This document shows positions 1 to 7,774 of a stretch of 64,000 bases of DNA, in pieces. The notes under the pieces are model-generated. The model made no database searches. It was not told where the DNA came from and saw nothing but the letters and a program-made list of their open reading frames with translations. Position 1 is the stretch's first letter. Each line of letters starts with the position of its first letter. The DNA comes from Sphingomonadaceae bacterium 3R27C6 (lineage in GTDB: Bacteria; Pseudomonadota; Alphaproteobacteria; Sphingomonadales; Sphingomonadaceae), in NCBI GenBank assembly GCA_005503215.1, contig SCNS01000009.1, positions 62,001 to 126,000 on the forward strand, read 5' to 3'. Position numbers and translations under genes: made by a program.

Positions 1-78
1 GGGGCAGGGCATTGGGCGATCGCCGAACGGCCCGCCGACGTCGCCACCGCGCTGCGCCGATTCTGGGCTAGCCTATAG
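1..78 (+). CDS. alpha/beta hydrolase, C-terminal end only
   Basis: The window opens inside an open frame of 25 codons that ends in TAG at 76-78. The peptide begins GAGHWAIAERPADV. The GHW block is where alpha/beta-hydrolase-fold enzymes carry the catalytic histidine, and a helix with the pattern ERP-x-V followed by a short phenylalanine-rich tail is the usual end of these proteins. The remainder of the gene lies left of the window, so substrate and start are unknown. No terminator is obvious between this stop and the peroxiredoxin leader. Confidence 0.6.
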   Translation, partial: GAGHWAIAERPADVATALRRFWASL

Positions 79-121
79 CGTCGCGGTCGATTGCGGCATT
101 CGAATTTCTGCAATCAGAGTT

Positions 122-160
122 AATCGATAAATCCGATCAACCTTTGCCAATTTATCGATT
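122..160. promoter_or_regulatory. 11-bp perfect inverted repeat upstream of the peroxiredoxin gene
   Basis: AATCGATAAAT (122-132) and its exact reverse complement ATTTATCGATT (150-160) are separated by 17 bp, about 60 bp before the peroxiredoxin start. AT-rich symmetry in an otherwise GC-rich region suggests an operator. A peroxide-responsive LysR-type regulator such as OxyR is a natural candidate from the neighbouring gene, but no regulator gene is nearby. It could also act as a weak terminator for the upstream hydrolase. Confidence 0.45.
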
Positions 161-220
161 GGACCGCGGCAGCCTTTCATGCGCTTAGGCGCACGAAACC
201 AACAACAGAAAGGCTCTCCC

Positions 221-781
221 ATGATCAATCAGCCCGTTCCCGCCGTGACGCTCAAGACGCGCGTCCGCGACGAAGCCGTCGACGGCCCGAACCCGTTCCG
301 CTGGCAGGATGTCGACACCGGCGAGCTGTTCGGCGAAGGCCGCCACATCCTGTTCGGCCTGCCGGGCGCCTACACCCCGACCTGCTCGAACGAGCAGTGC
401 CCGGGCTTCGAACGCCTCCACGGCGACTTCGCCGCCGCCGGCGTTGCTGACATCCATTGCATCAGCGTCAACGATGCCTTCGTGATGTACAACTGGGGCA
501 AGAACCTCGGCGTTGAAAATGTGAAGATGGTTCCCGATGGCTCGGGCGCGTTCACGCGCCGCATGGGCATGCTGATCAACAAGGATCACCTTGGCTTCGG
601 CATGCGCAGCTGGCGCTACACCGCGATCGTCGATGACGGCGTCGTGGTCCAGATGTTCGTCGAACCCGGGATCAACGACGTCGGCACCGACAGCGATCCC
701 TATGTCGAATCGACCCCTGAAAAGGCGCTCGAATGGGTGAAGGCGAACCCGTACCAGGGCAAGCTGTCGCAGGCGGCTTAA
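221..781 (+). CDS. peroxiredoxin, Prx5/AhpC-TSA type
   Basis: This 186-residue protein is a thiol peroxidase expected to reduce hydrogen peroxide and alkyl hydroperoxides in the cytoplasm with a thiol reductant. The Prx5-family active-site block GAYTPTCSNEQCPGFE is present, with the peroxidatic cysteine at residue 55 (motif TPTC) and a second cysteine at 60. The ATG at 221 was chosen because AGAAAGG lies just upstream; an in-frame ATG at 179 would add 14 residues before the conserved start. No fused glutaredoxin domain follows, so glutathione or thioredoxin would be supplied separately. The gene stands alone, with an inverted repeat before it and a hairpin after it. Confidence 0.92.
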   Translation: MINQPVPAVTLKTRVRDEAVDGPNPFRWQDVDTGELFGEGRHILFGLPGAYTPTCSNEQCPGFERLHGDFAAAGVADIHCISVNDAFVMYNWGKNLGVENVKMVPDGSGAFTRRMGMLINKDHLGFGMRSWRYTAIVDDGVVVQMFVEPGINDVGTDSDPYVESTPEKALEWVKANPYQGKLSQAA

Positions 782-788
782 ACCGATA

Positions 789-824
789 AGCGGCCCGGCA
801 TCCCCCCCTCCCGTCCGGGCCGCT
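789..824 (+). terminator. hairpin after the peroxiredoxin gene
   Basis: AGCGGCCCGG (789-798) pairs perfectly with CCGGGCCGCT (815-824) around a 16-nt C-rich loop, starting 8 nt after the peroxiredoxin stop. There is no T-run, so this is a probable but not classical intrinsic terminator. Confidence 0.5.
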
Positions 825-842
825 GGCGCCGTACCCATCATC

Positions 843-1340
843 GTGACCGCGACGATGGGTGCGGCGGACCAGCTTCACTTCAACAATCTGCGCGCGGCGC
901 ATTATCCGCCCGAGCGCAATCACCTCGCGGCGCACATCACGCTGTTTCACCAGCTGCCGCCGTCGTGCCTCGATGAACTCGACCGGCTGATTCGCCGTAT
1001 CGCCGCCGACACGCCGCCTCCCGCTGCCAGCTTGCGTGACATCTATTCGCTCGGCGGCGGCGTCGCCTTTCGCATCGACAGTCCCGGCCTGCTGGCGATT
1101 CGCGAGCGCATCGCCGACCATTTCACGGGGATGCTGACGCTGCAGGATCAGGGAACGCCGCGGCTCCACGTCACCGTCCAGAACAAGGTGGAACCCGCCG
1201 AGGCGCGCGCGCTGCTCGCCGAACTCGCCGCCGATTTCCGGCCGCGCGCGCTGATGATCGCGGGTCTCGCGGCGCATCACTACCTCGGCGGGCCGTGGCA
1301 ACCGGCCTTCGCACGCAATTTTCGCGGAGTGCGCACATGA
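843..1340 (+). CDS. 2'-5' RNA ligase / phosphoesterase family protein
   Basis: This 165-residue protein carries the two H-x-T/S motifs of the 2H phosphoesterase superfamily: HIT at residues 31-33 (in AAHITLFHQLP) and HVT at 109-111 (in RLHVTVQNKV). Such enzymes act on 2',3'-cyclic phosphate or 2'-5' linked RNA ends; the physiological substrate is not predictable here. The assigned start is GTG at 843; an in-frame ATG at 855 (residue 5) is an alternative because neither has a strong Shine-Dalgarno site. The gene lies between the peroxiredoxin hairpin and the tRNA promoter and shows no operon partner. Confidence 0.8.
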   Translation: MTATMGAADQLHFNNLRAAHYPPERNHLAAHITLFHQLPPSCLDELDRLIRRIAADTPPPAASLRDIYSLGGGVAFRIDSPGLLAIRERIADHFTGMLTLQDQGTPRLHVTVQNKVEPAEARALLAELAADFRPRALMIAGLAAHHYLGGPWQPAFARNFRGVRT

Positions 1341-1342
1341 TA

Positions 1343-1371
1343 TTGACCAGCGCGAATGCCCTGCCTATAGG
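1343..1371 (+). promoter_or_regulatory. sigma-70-type promoter of the tRNA gene
   Basis: TTGACC (1343-1348) and TATAGG (1366-1371) are separated by exactly 17 bp and lie about 30 bp before the mature tRNA 5' end. This matches a strong housekeeping promoter for a stable RNA. Confidence 0.6.
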
Positions 1372-1401
1372 CGCTGCTCGCCCATCGCGGCGGCCCTTCG
1401 G

Positions 1402-1478
1402 GGCGGAGTAGCTCAGCTGGTTAGAGCAGCGGAATCATAATCCGCGTGTCGGGGGTTCGAGTCCCTCCTCCGCTACCA
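1402..1478 (+). tRNA. tRNA with CAT anticodon (elongator tRNA-Met, integration target)
   Basis: A full 77-nt cloverleaf ends in an encoded CCA. The acceptor strands GGCGGAG and CTCCGCT pair with one G-T wobble. The anticodon stem GCGGA/TCCGC encloses the loop ATCATAA, giving anticodon CAT. The T arm GGGGGTTCGAGTCCC is standard. The body fits elongator tRNA-Met; a lysidine-modified tRNA-Ile cannot be excluded from sequence alone. Its 3' end forms the left attachment site of the 50-kb element, and the gene remains intact after integration. Confidence 0.93.
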
Positions 1479-1481
1479 ACC
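1462..1481. repeat. attL direct repeat (tRNA 3' end)
   Basis: TCCCTCCTCCGCTACCAACC is the left copy of the 20-bp core. It covers the T-arm and acceptor 3' strand of the tRNA plus three following bases. It is identical to 51928-51947. Confidence 0.9.
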
Positions 1482-1613
1482 CGGATTGTCCACCAGTGAC
1501 CCACTGAGGCCACTGGCAGACATTTTTCGAGGAAAATCAAATATTTTTCGCGTCCCGTTGCGTACGCCGGCGTCCCGGTGCGACCGGCTGCGGCCACCCA
1601 CGGCGATTTGGAT

Positions 1614-1668
1614 TGGGGGTATTTTGGGGGTATTTTTCGGCTGTCCCCAAAACAGGCGATACCCCCAG
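1614..1668. promoter_or_regulatory. TGGGGGTAT repeats before the integrase gene
   Basis: GGGGGTATTTT occurs twice in tandem (1615-1625 and 1626-1636), and the inverted form ATACCCCCA ends at 1668, directly against the integrase ATG. The block lies 130-190 bp inside attL. This placement suits arm-type integrase binding sites that also repress the int promoter, as known for P4-family integrases; the assignment here is inference. Confidence 0.5.
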
Positions 1669-2994
1669 ATGGCTTTGAAAGAACTTGAGGTCAAATACGC
1701 CACCAAGCGGCAGCGCCCCTACAAGCTGTCCGATGGAGAAGGCCTGCACCTGCTCGTCCAGCCGAACGGATCGAAGCTCTGGCGCCTGAAATACCGCTTC
1801 GACGGCAAGGAAAAACTGCTGAGCTTCGGCAAATATCCGACCGTCACGCTGGCGATCGCCCGCGAGAAGCGGACCGAAGCCAAGCGGCTGCTCGATCAGG
1901 GTGAGGACCCCGCCGAGGCCAGGAAGCGGGCGAAGAAGCAGAGGGCCGCGCTCAAGCTGTTCGAAGAGATTGCGCGGGCCTGGCACGCCAATCGTATTGA
2001 AGGGCTGGACTCGGCCCATGCCCTGCGCGTCATCAACCGGATGGAGCGCGACGTCTTTCCGGTCATCGGGAAGCGTCCGATCACGGAAATCGACCCGCCC
2101 GAGATTCTCGAGATGATCCGCGCGGTCGAAGCGCGCGGCGCCCTCGATATCGCCCGTCGCCTCAAGCAGAACGTCAGCCAGATCTATCGCTTCGCGATCG
2201 CGAGCGGCTGGGCGACCATCGATCCGACGCTCGGCCTCAACGATGCGCTCAAGCCCAAGCCGCCCGTCAGGCACATGGCGCGCGTGCCGCTCGCGGAGTT
2301 TCCGAAGCTGGTGCGAGCGATCTTCGCCTATGACGGCGAGGACACGCCGCGCCGCCGCGAGATCACCCGTGACGCGCTGCTGTTCACCTTGCTCACATGG
2401 GTCCGAACCAGCGAAACCCGCTTCGCGGCCAGGGACGAGTTCGAGGATCTCTATGGACCGAACCCGCTATGGCGTCTGTCGCCGGAGCGCATGAAGATGG
2501 AACGTGAGCATCTTGTTCCGCTGTCCCGCCAGGCCGCAATGATCGTTCAGCGCCGCTTGCAGGCGACGAACGATGCGTTCCTCTTTCCCGGAGCCAAGCC
2601 TGGAAAGTCTATTTCCGAGAACACCATGATCTATGCCTGTTATCGGATGGGGTATCTCCATCGGCAGACGGTACATGGGTTTAGGGGGCTCGGCTCGACC
2701 TGGGCGAACGAAGCCGAACGCTACAAGCCGGATTGGATCGAGATGGCGCTCGCTCACGAGGACGAGGATGAGGTGCGCGGCGCTTACAACAGTGCGCTCT
2801 ATCTCACACCGCGAAGGCGGATGCTCCAAGACTGGGCCGACGTGATCGACGCGGCAACCGCAGTGTCGAATGTCGAGAAGAATCCTATCGAGTTCTCACA
2901 ATTCATGCGCTGTTCCGCTCCCATCCAGCACCTGCCACCAAGCGACCAGAGACAGCCGTATTGGCAACGCCCCCTTCGGGCGGCTTCGCGATGA
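1669..2994 (+). CDS. int: P4-type tyrosine recombinase (integrase)
   Basis: This 441-residue enzyme should catalyse site-specific insertion and excision at the tRNA 3' end. The N-terminal DUF4102-type arm-binding domain begins LSDGEGLHLLV and includes the WRLKYRFDGKEK block. The catalytic domain shows Arg246 (WVRTSE), the H-x-x-R box at 336-339 (HGFR), LAHED near residue 363 and nucleophile Tyr373 (AYNSALYL). ATG at 1669 was chosen because homologues start at this MALKELEVK-type sequence; the frame is open upstream to 1486 but that part overlaps the tRNA flank and repeat block. The gene reads away from the tRNA, the usual arrangement for such elements. Confidence 0.93.
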   Translation: MALKELEVKYATKRQRPYKLSDGEGLHLLVQPNGSKLWRLKYRFDGKEKLLSFGKYPTVTLAIAREKRTEAKRLLDQGEDPAEARKRAKKQRAALKLFEEIARAWHANRIEGLDSAHALRVINRMERDVFPVIGKRPITEIDPPEILEMIRAVEARGALDIARRLKQNVSQIYRFAIASGWATIDPTLGLNDALKPKPPVRHMARVPLAEFPKLVRAIFAYDGEDTPRRREITRDALLFTLLTWVRTSETRFAARDEFEDLYGPNPLWRLSPERMKMEREHLVPLSRQAAMIVQRRLQATNDAFLFPGAKPGKSISENTMIYACYRMGYLHRQTVHGFRGLGSTWANEAERYKPDWIEMALAHEDEDEVRGAYNSALYLTPRRRMLQDWADVIDAATAVSNVEKNPIEFSQFMRCSAPIQHLPPSDQRQPYWQRPLRAASR

Positions 2995-3004
2995 GCCTCA
3001 AAAG

Positions 3005-3037
3005 TCAGAACCGCCGATTTAGAGGCGCGGTTTTCTG
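3005..3037 (+). terminator. imperfect hairpin after the integrase; 2995-3332 has no gene
   Basis: TCAGAACCGCC and GGCGCGGTTTTCTG form an imperfect stem whose 3' arm contains TTTT, starting about 10 nt after the integrase stop. The rest of 2995-3332 is comparatively AT-rich, and the only open frame (3139-3336) lacks a ribosome site and any family resemblance. I see no gene there. Confidence 0.35.
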
Positions 3038-3332
3038 CCATAGTTGTTAGAAATATCAGCTACTTAGATGCATCCGCGAATAGTAGAATGAACTCCAAGA
3101 AACCGTATCTCACTACATCTCATCATAGCTGATTCCCCTTGCAACTCGACAAGGGAAACCGCCGGGACCGCCAATTACGCCGATACATCGTCTGGAAGGG
3201 CTCGATTGGGGCGAGCAGAACGCGCGCATCCGTCCCGATGGACGCGCTCAGCGTGACTAATTCAATGAAATATATGGGGTTATTTGCGTCGCCACGAAGC
3301 GTCAGCGGTGCAGGCTCATCAGTCCTTAATCA

Positions 3333-3376
3333 ATGAGTGGGAGGAATAGTTCGCCAACAAATTGAATTGGACGATG
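3333..3376 (+). promoter_or_regulatory. catabolic regulon element, copy 1 (upstream of TonB receptor 1)
   Basis: This is one of four aligned copies of a 35-44 bp element in the cargo region. The core reads AGGAATAG, then 13 variable bases, then TTGAATTGGACGA. The GAATA and GAATT blocks are spaced 20 bp start to start, two helical turns. It ends 56 bp before the receptor ATG. The other copies are at 9377-9420, 15494-15537 and 18839-18882. Confidence 0.6.
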
Positions 3377-3432
3377 AGCCCCAAGGCGCGGCAAATGGCG
3401 CCAACTCAAAAAATGCCGTGGGGAGGACAGTC

Positions 3433-6042
3433 ATGGTCACAGCCTTTAGGACAAATTTGCTTTGTGCCACCGCGCTATCGATCGCGTGTGCGCTTGCAGT
3501 GCCGGCACATGCCCAGGACGCTGCATCGCAGGGCGAAAAGCCCGAGGCGCAGGAAGGTGGCCTTGAGACAATCGTCGTCACGGCGCAGAAGCGCGAACAG
3601 AATTTGCAGGATGTTCCAGCCGCCGTTTCCGCCATAGGCGGCGAGACGCTGCGCACGCGCGGCATCACGGAGACCTCAGACTTGATGGGCGCGATCCCCA
3701 GCCTGCAAGTCACCACTCCCTATGGTCGCACCCAACCGAATTTCTCGCTGCGCGGGATTTCAGTGGCGAACGAATTTTCCGCCTCCACTGCGTCGCCGGT
3801 TGGCGTCTATGTCGATGAAGTCTATCAGAGCTTCCGGGCGAGCCATGGCCTGCAACTCTATGACATCGACCGGGTCGAGGTACTGCGCGGACCGCAAGGA
3901 ACACTCTACGGTCGCAACACCACGGGTGGCGCGATCAGCTTCTTCACGCGCAAGCCGGATCTGGGAGAGGCCAATGGCTATCTGACCGCCGGCTATGCCA
4001 ATTACGACACTTTCACGGTGCAGGGCGCCGCTGAAGCGACGCTGGTTCCCGACATCTTGGGCGTCCGCGTCGCCGGTACTTTTGCAAAAGGGGATGGTTG
4101 GCAGCGCAATGTACTGCCTGGGAATGAGCGCGACCTAGGGACCACCGATACGATCGGCGGTCGCATCTCGATCCGCTTCCGGCCCGATCCCGATCTCGAC
4201 ATCAATTTGAAGCTCTATGCCGCGAAGGACGATCCATGGGGCACCGCGCCCTATGCAGGTGGTCAACTCGCGGGCGGGCAGGATGCGCTCGGCTATTCGC
4301 GTTACGATCCGCAACCTTTCCTAGGCGGGCGGTTGCTGCGTGACAATGAGGTCGCAGTTGATCGGGTAGGTAAGAACATCAGCAAGTCGAAAGGGATAGC
4401 CCTCAACATCAAATGGGATGTCAGCGACCAATTCTCCGTCACCTCGATTACCGGCTACGACACCGGCGACTATATCAACAATCCTGATGATTGCGATGGC
4501 GGCCCAGCCGATCTCTGCTCGATCGGCTACACGTCGACGAGCAAGAATTTCAACCAGGACCTGCGTTTCAGCTATTCGAACGACCGCCTCGATATCATTG
4601 CCGGCCTTTATTATGGCAGGGACAAGGTCAAGACGGTCAACTACCCGGACTTTTTCGGGGCGCTGAGGCCGCTGCTGCTTGGCGCCGGTCTTCCGGGCAG
4701 CTACAATAACGCCGCAATCGGAACGCCCGACGCGATCCGCTATATCCCAGCCTTTGCCGCCAATCCGGCGTTGGGGCCTGGCGATGCCGGATTCTGCGAC
4801 GCGATCGAGATCAATCCCAACGGCTTCCTTGATGCACGCTCGCTGATTGCACTCCAGACCGACATCGCGATCAATAATACGGGCAATGGCGGCATGGGGG
4901 GTAGCTTTTCGGCGGGCTGCGCCGGGGCAGGCGCGCCTCCGTTCACCCCGATCCTCGGCGAACAGCGTTTTGACGTGTCGCGCCCCTCGAAGGCGATCTA
5001 CGGCGACGTAACCTGGAAAGCGACCGAGCGGCTGACCGTGGCGGTGGGTGCACGCTACACCCAGGATAAGGTCAATTACCTTAACGGCAGCACTTTCCTC
5101 TATGCGCTCGACGGTACGACGCCGGTTGTCAACCTGATCCCCTACAGCAATCCATACAACCCCAATCTCGCGCCGCTTGAGCAGCGCGAAAAGGCAAACA
5201 GGCTAACCGGCCGTATCAATGTCAGCTATGAGTTCGCCGATGATATCATGGGCTATCTCCAGTACAGTCGCGGTTACCGCAGCGGCAGCTTCAACGGGCT
5301 TGCCTATCAGGGCGTCAATCAAGTCTATTATATCCAGCCTGAAAAGGTGAATGCATATGAGGCGGGGCTCAAAACCCGGCTGTTCGATCGCCGCGTCCAA
5401 CTTAACCTCGCGGGCTTCTACTACGAGTATTCGAATCACCAAGTAACGCAGGTGGTCGGCGCTACAACCTTCACGCGCAGCGCCAATGGTCGCCTGTTCG
5501 GTGGCGAGGCCGAACTCGCCTGGCAGGTGGCCGATACGTTGCGTTTCGATGCTTCGCTGGGCTATCTCAACAGCAAGTACAAAGGCAATGTGATCGATCC
5601 GGCAAACCCGGCCAGCCCGACATTGAACGTCAACGGCAATCCCTTCCCGAACGCGCCGGAGGTTACGTTCCAGGCCGGATTCGACTGGGATATGATCGAT
5701 GACGGCACCAACAAGCTGACCTTGCGCGGTGATGCGTCCTACATGGGCAAGTACTATTTTGATCCGTTCAAGAATTATGGGCAGACACCGTGCGATACAC
5801 CCCCAGCGGGATCGAACATAACGCTCGCGGGTAAGGCGATTACATGCGCAAATCCGGGCTACTGGCTCGCCAATGCGCGATTAACCTATGCGCACGACAA
5901 TATGTCGGTTAGCTTGTGGGCGAAGAATCTGTTCGACAAATATTACTACACCTACGGCCTCAACCTCAACGTGTTCGGCTACGATTATCTGAACCGCGGC
6001 ATGCCGCGCACTTATGGCGTCGAAGCGACAGTCAAGTTCTGA
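3433..6042 (+). CDS. TonB-dependent outer-membrane receptor 1
   Basis: This 869-residue receptor has an N-terminal signal peptide (LSIACALAVPAHAQ, cleavage after AQ), a TonB box around ETIVVTAQKREQ, a plug domain with the VEVLRGPQGTLYGRNTTGG signature, and a long beta-barrel ending in aromatic phenylalanine (VEATVKF) for outer-membrane insertion. It belongs to the large family sphingomonads use to import hydrophobic or bulky carbon sources; the ligand is inferred from the following degradation genes. ATG at 3433 is preceded by GGGAGGA and begins the signal sequence, so I prefer it to the upstream in-frame start at 3337. A strong terminator follows, so it is probably its own transcript. Confidence 0.92.
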   Translation: MVTAFRTNLLCATALSIACALAVPAHAQDAASQGEKPEAQEGGLETIVVTAQKREQNLQDVPAAVSAIGGETLRTRGITETSDLMGAIPSLQVTTPYGRTQPNFSLRGISVANEFSASTASPVGVYVDEVYQSFRASHGLQLYDIDRVEVLRGPQGTLYGRNTTGGAISFFTRKPDLGEANGYLTAGYANYDTFTVQGAAEATLVPDILGVRVAGTFAKGDGWQRNVLPGNERDLGTTDTIGGRISIRFRPDPDLDINLKLYAAKDDPWGTAPYAGGQLAGGQDALGYSRYDPQPFLGGRLLRDNEVAVDRVGKNISKSKGIALNIKWDVSDQFSVTSITGYDTGDYINNPDDCDGGPADLCSIGYTSTSKNFNQDLRFSYSNDRLDIIAGLYYGRDKVKTVNYPDFFGALRPLLLGAGLPGSYNNAAIGTPDAIRYIPAFAANPALGPGDAGFCDAIEINPNGFLDARSLIALQTDIAINNTGNGGMGGSFSAGCAGAGAPPFTPILGEQRFDVSRPSKAIYGDVTWKATERLTVAVGARYTQDKVNYLNGSTFLYALDGTTPVVNLIPYSNPYNPNLAPLEQREKANRLTGRINVSYEFADDIMGYLQYSRGYRSGSFNGLAYQGVNQVYYIQPEKVNAYEAGLKTRLFDRRVQLNLAGFYYEYSNHQVTQVVGATTFTRSANGRLFGGEAELAWQVADTLRFDASLGYLNSKYKGNVIDPANPASPTLNVNGNPFPNAPEVTFQAGFDWDMIDDGTNKLTLRGDASYMGKYYFDPFKNYGQTPCDTPPAGSNITLAGKAITCANPGYWLANARLTYAHDNMSVSLWAKNLFDKYYYTYGLNLNVFGYDYLNRGMPRTYGVEATVKF

Positions 6043-6054
6043 TCGCTGCTGCGA

Positions 6055-6099
6055 CGGGGGCGGCGGGCATCCTCTCCCGCCCGCTGCCCCCGATTTTTT
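6055..6099 (+). terminator. rho-independent terminator after TonB receptor 1
   Basis: A GC-rich stem (CGGGGGCGGCGGGC with CCCGCCCGCTGCCCCCG) around an 8-9 nt loop is followed directly by ATTTTTTC at 6093-6100. It starts 12 nt past the receptor stop. Confidence 0.8.
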
Positions 6100-6273
6100 C
6101 GACCTGACTTTCAGACCGAGGAGCATCCATGATGCGTTCCACCGGCAACGGTCCCTCATTCATCGGCACGGCGTACAGAATCGAGCGCGCTGTGATCACT
6201 GAGATCGGCGCAGCTGAAAGCACCGCCCAGGCGAGCAGCGCCGAGCGGCCAGCGCGCCTCCGGACGATTTAAC

Positions 6274-7698
6274 GTGGATGCGTCTCGGAACAGAACTGAG
6301 CTGGAACGAATTTTCGCGACCCAACGCGAAGGGACGCGTGAGCAGGTTTCGCGCAGCTACGAAGAACGCATGGACCTGCTCGGGCGCCTTGGCCGGATAT
6401 TTGAGCAGCACAGAGACGAATTGGTCGATGCCGTTGCCGCCGATTTCGGCATTCGATCCCGCTACGAGACTATCCTGCTCGACCTGATGCTTGGCATATC
6501 GGAAATTAAATTTGCGCGCCGCAATCTGAAGACGTGGCTGAGGCCGCGGCGGGTGAAGACTGACATCTTCGGCCTTCCCGGTTCATCGCGCCTGGTCCCC
6601 CAGCCCCTAGGTGTGGTGGGCGTTCTCGGCACGTGGAACTATCCGCTCGGCACCATATTCGTTGGCGCGGCCGGTGCATTGGCGGCCGGCAACCGCGTGA
6701 TCGCAAAGCCGAGCGAAGTTTCCGCCAACGCCGCCGAAGCCAGCGAGCGGCTTGTGCGCCGGTATTTCGCCGAAGAGGAATTCGCGATTGTCCAGGGCGG
6801 GCCCGACATGGCACAGGCGATGACGGCCCTACCTTTCGACCATATTCTCTTCACCGGTTCACCCGCGGTTGGCCGCAAAGTCTATGAAGCGGCGGCTGCC
6901 AACCTTACACCTGTTACTCTGGAACTTGGCGGCAAATGCCCTGCCATCGTGGGCAAGGGTGCATCGCTTGCACAAGTCTGTGAAAGCTTAGTGTTCGGCA
7001 AGCTGCTCAACGCCGGCCAGACCTGCATCGCCGCTGACTATGCCTTCGTCCATGTCGATCAGATGGAAAGCTTCGTCGCCGCACTCCGCGCTCAGGTTGC
7101 CAAATGCTACCCCAACGCGGCAAGCAACCCCGATTTCACCAGTATCATCAATGACCGACAGTTCGCGCGGCTCCAAGGTTTGCTCGATGATGCCGAAGCC
7201 AAGGGCGCGACGGTGCTCAACCTCTCGGACAACGGCGATGGAACGCTTCCTGAACGGCATCGGATCGTGCCGTTGGCGGTTCTCGACGTTACCGATGACA
7301 TGGCGATGATGCAGGAGGAGATTTTCGGACCGATCCTGCCGATCATGCCATATCGCTCCGAAGACGAGCTCATTCGCTACGTAAACCGGCATGAGCGCCC
7401 GCTGGCGCTCTATTATTTTGGCGACGAAAGTGAGGAACGGCGCAAGATCATTTCCGAAACGCACGCTGGCGGCGTGACTCTCAACGGCACGGTCATGCAC
7501 GTCTTCCAGCGCCGGCTGCCTTTCGGTGGCATCGGACAGAGCGGCATCGGTGCCTATACCGGCGTCGCCAGTTTCGAGCGCTTCACTCATTACAAGCCGG
7601 TGTTCTCTCAGCCGAAACTCAGCCTGCTTGGTCAACTTCTGCCACCCTATTCGAGCAAGACCGAAGGACTACTCAACATCTTCGAAAAGATCCTCTGA
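6274..7698 (+). CDS. coniferyl-aldehyde-dehydrogenase-like NAD(P) aldehyde dehydrogenase
   Basis: This 474-residue aldehyde dehydrogenase lacks a long N-terminal arm and resembles the class-3/coniferyl aldehyde group. The cofactor region is LGTWNYPLG and KPSEVSANAAE. The general base is Glu217 (LELGGKCP) and the nucleophile Cys251 (NAGQTCIA). The C-terminal PFGGIGQSGIGAYTG block is standard. It should oxidise the aldehyde made by the GMC dehydrogenase next door to a carboxylic acid. The start is GTG at 6274, with no strong ribosome site; a later ATG near 6370 would remove conserved N-terminal helix. It is followed by the GMC gene after 76 bp, in one transcriptional direction. Confidence 0.9.
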   Translation: MDASRNRTELERIFATQREGTREQVSRSYEERMDLLGRLGRIFEQHRDELVDAVAADFGIRSRYETILLDLMLGISEIKFARRNLKTWLRPRRVKTDIFGLPGSSRLVPQPLGVVGVLGTWNYPLGTIFVGAAGALAAGNRVIAKPSEVSANAAEASERLVRRYFAEEEFAIVQGGPDMAQAMTALPFDHILFTGSPAVGRKVYEAAAANLTPVTLELGGKCPAIVGKGASLAQVCESLVFGKLLNAGQTCIAADYAFVHVDQMESFVAALRAQVAKCYPNAASNPDFTSIINDRQFARLQGLLDDAEAKGATVLNLSDNGDGTLPERHRIVPLAVLDVTDDMAMMQEEIFGPILPIMPYRSEDELIRYVNRHERPLALYYFGDESEERRKIISETHAGGVTLNGTVMHVFQRRLPFGGIGQSGIGAYTGVASFERFTHYKPVFSQPKLSLLGQLLPPYSSKTEGLLNIFEKIL

Positions 7699-7774
7699 CG
7701 TGGCTGCGGCGGTTGATGCTGGCATGTTGCATGACGCCGGGTCGCCAGCATGGGTCGAATGACAAGGGAAGCAA

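Noticed and set aside
3139..3336. 65-codon frame between integrase and regulon element copy 1
   Set aside because: No ribosome site, no family resemblance, and it runs into the regulatory element.
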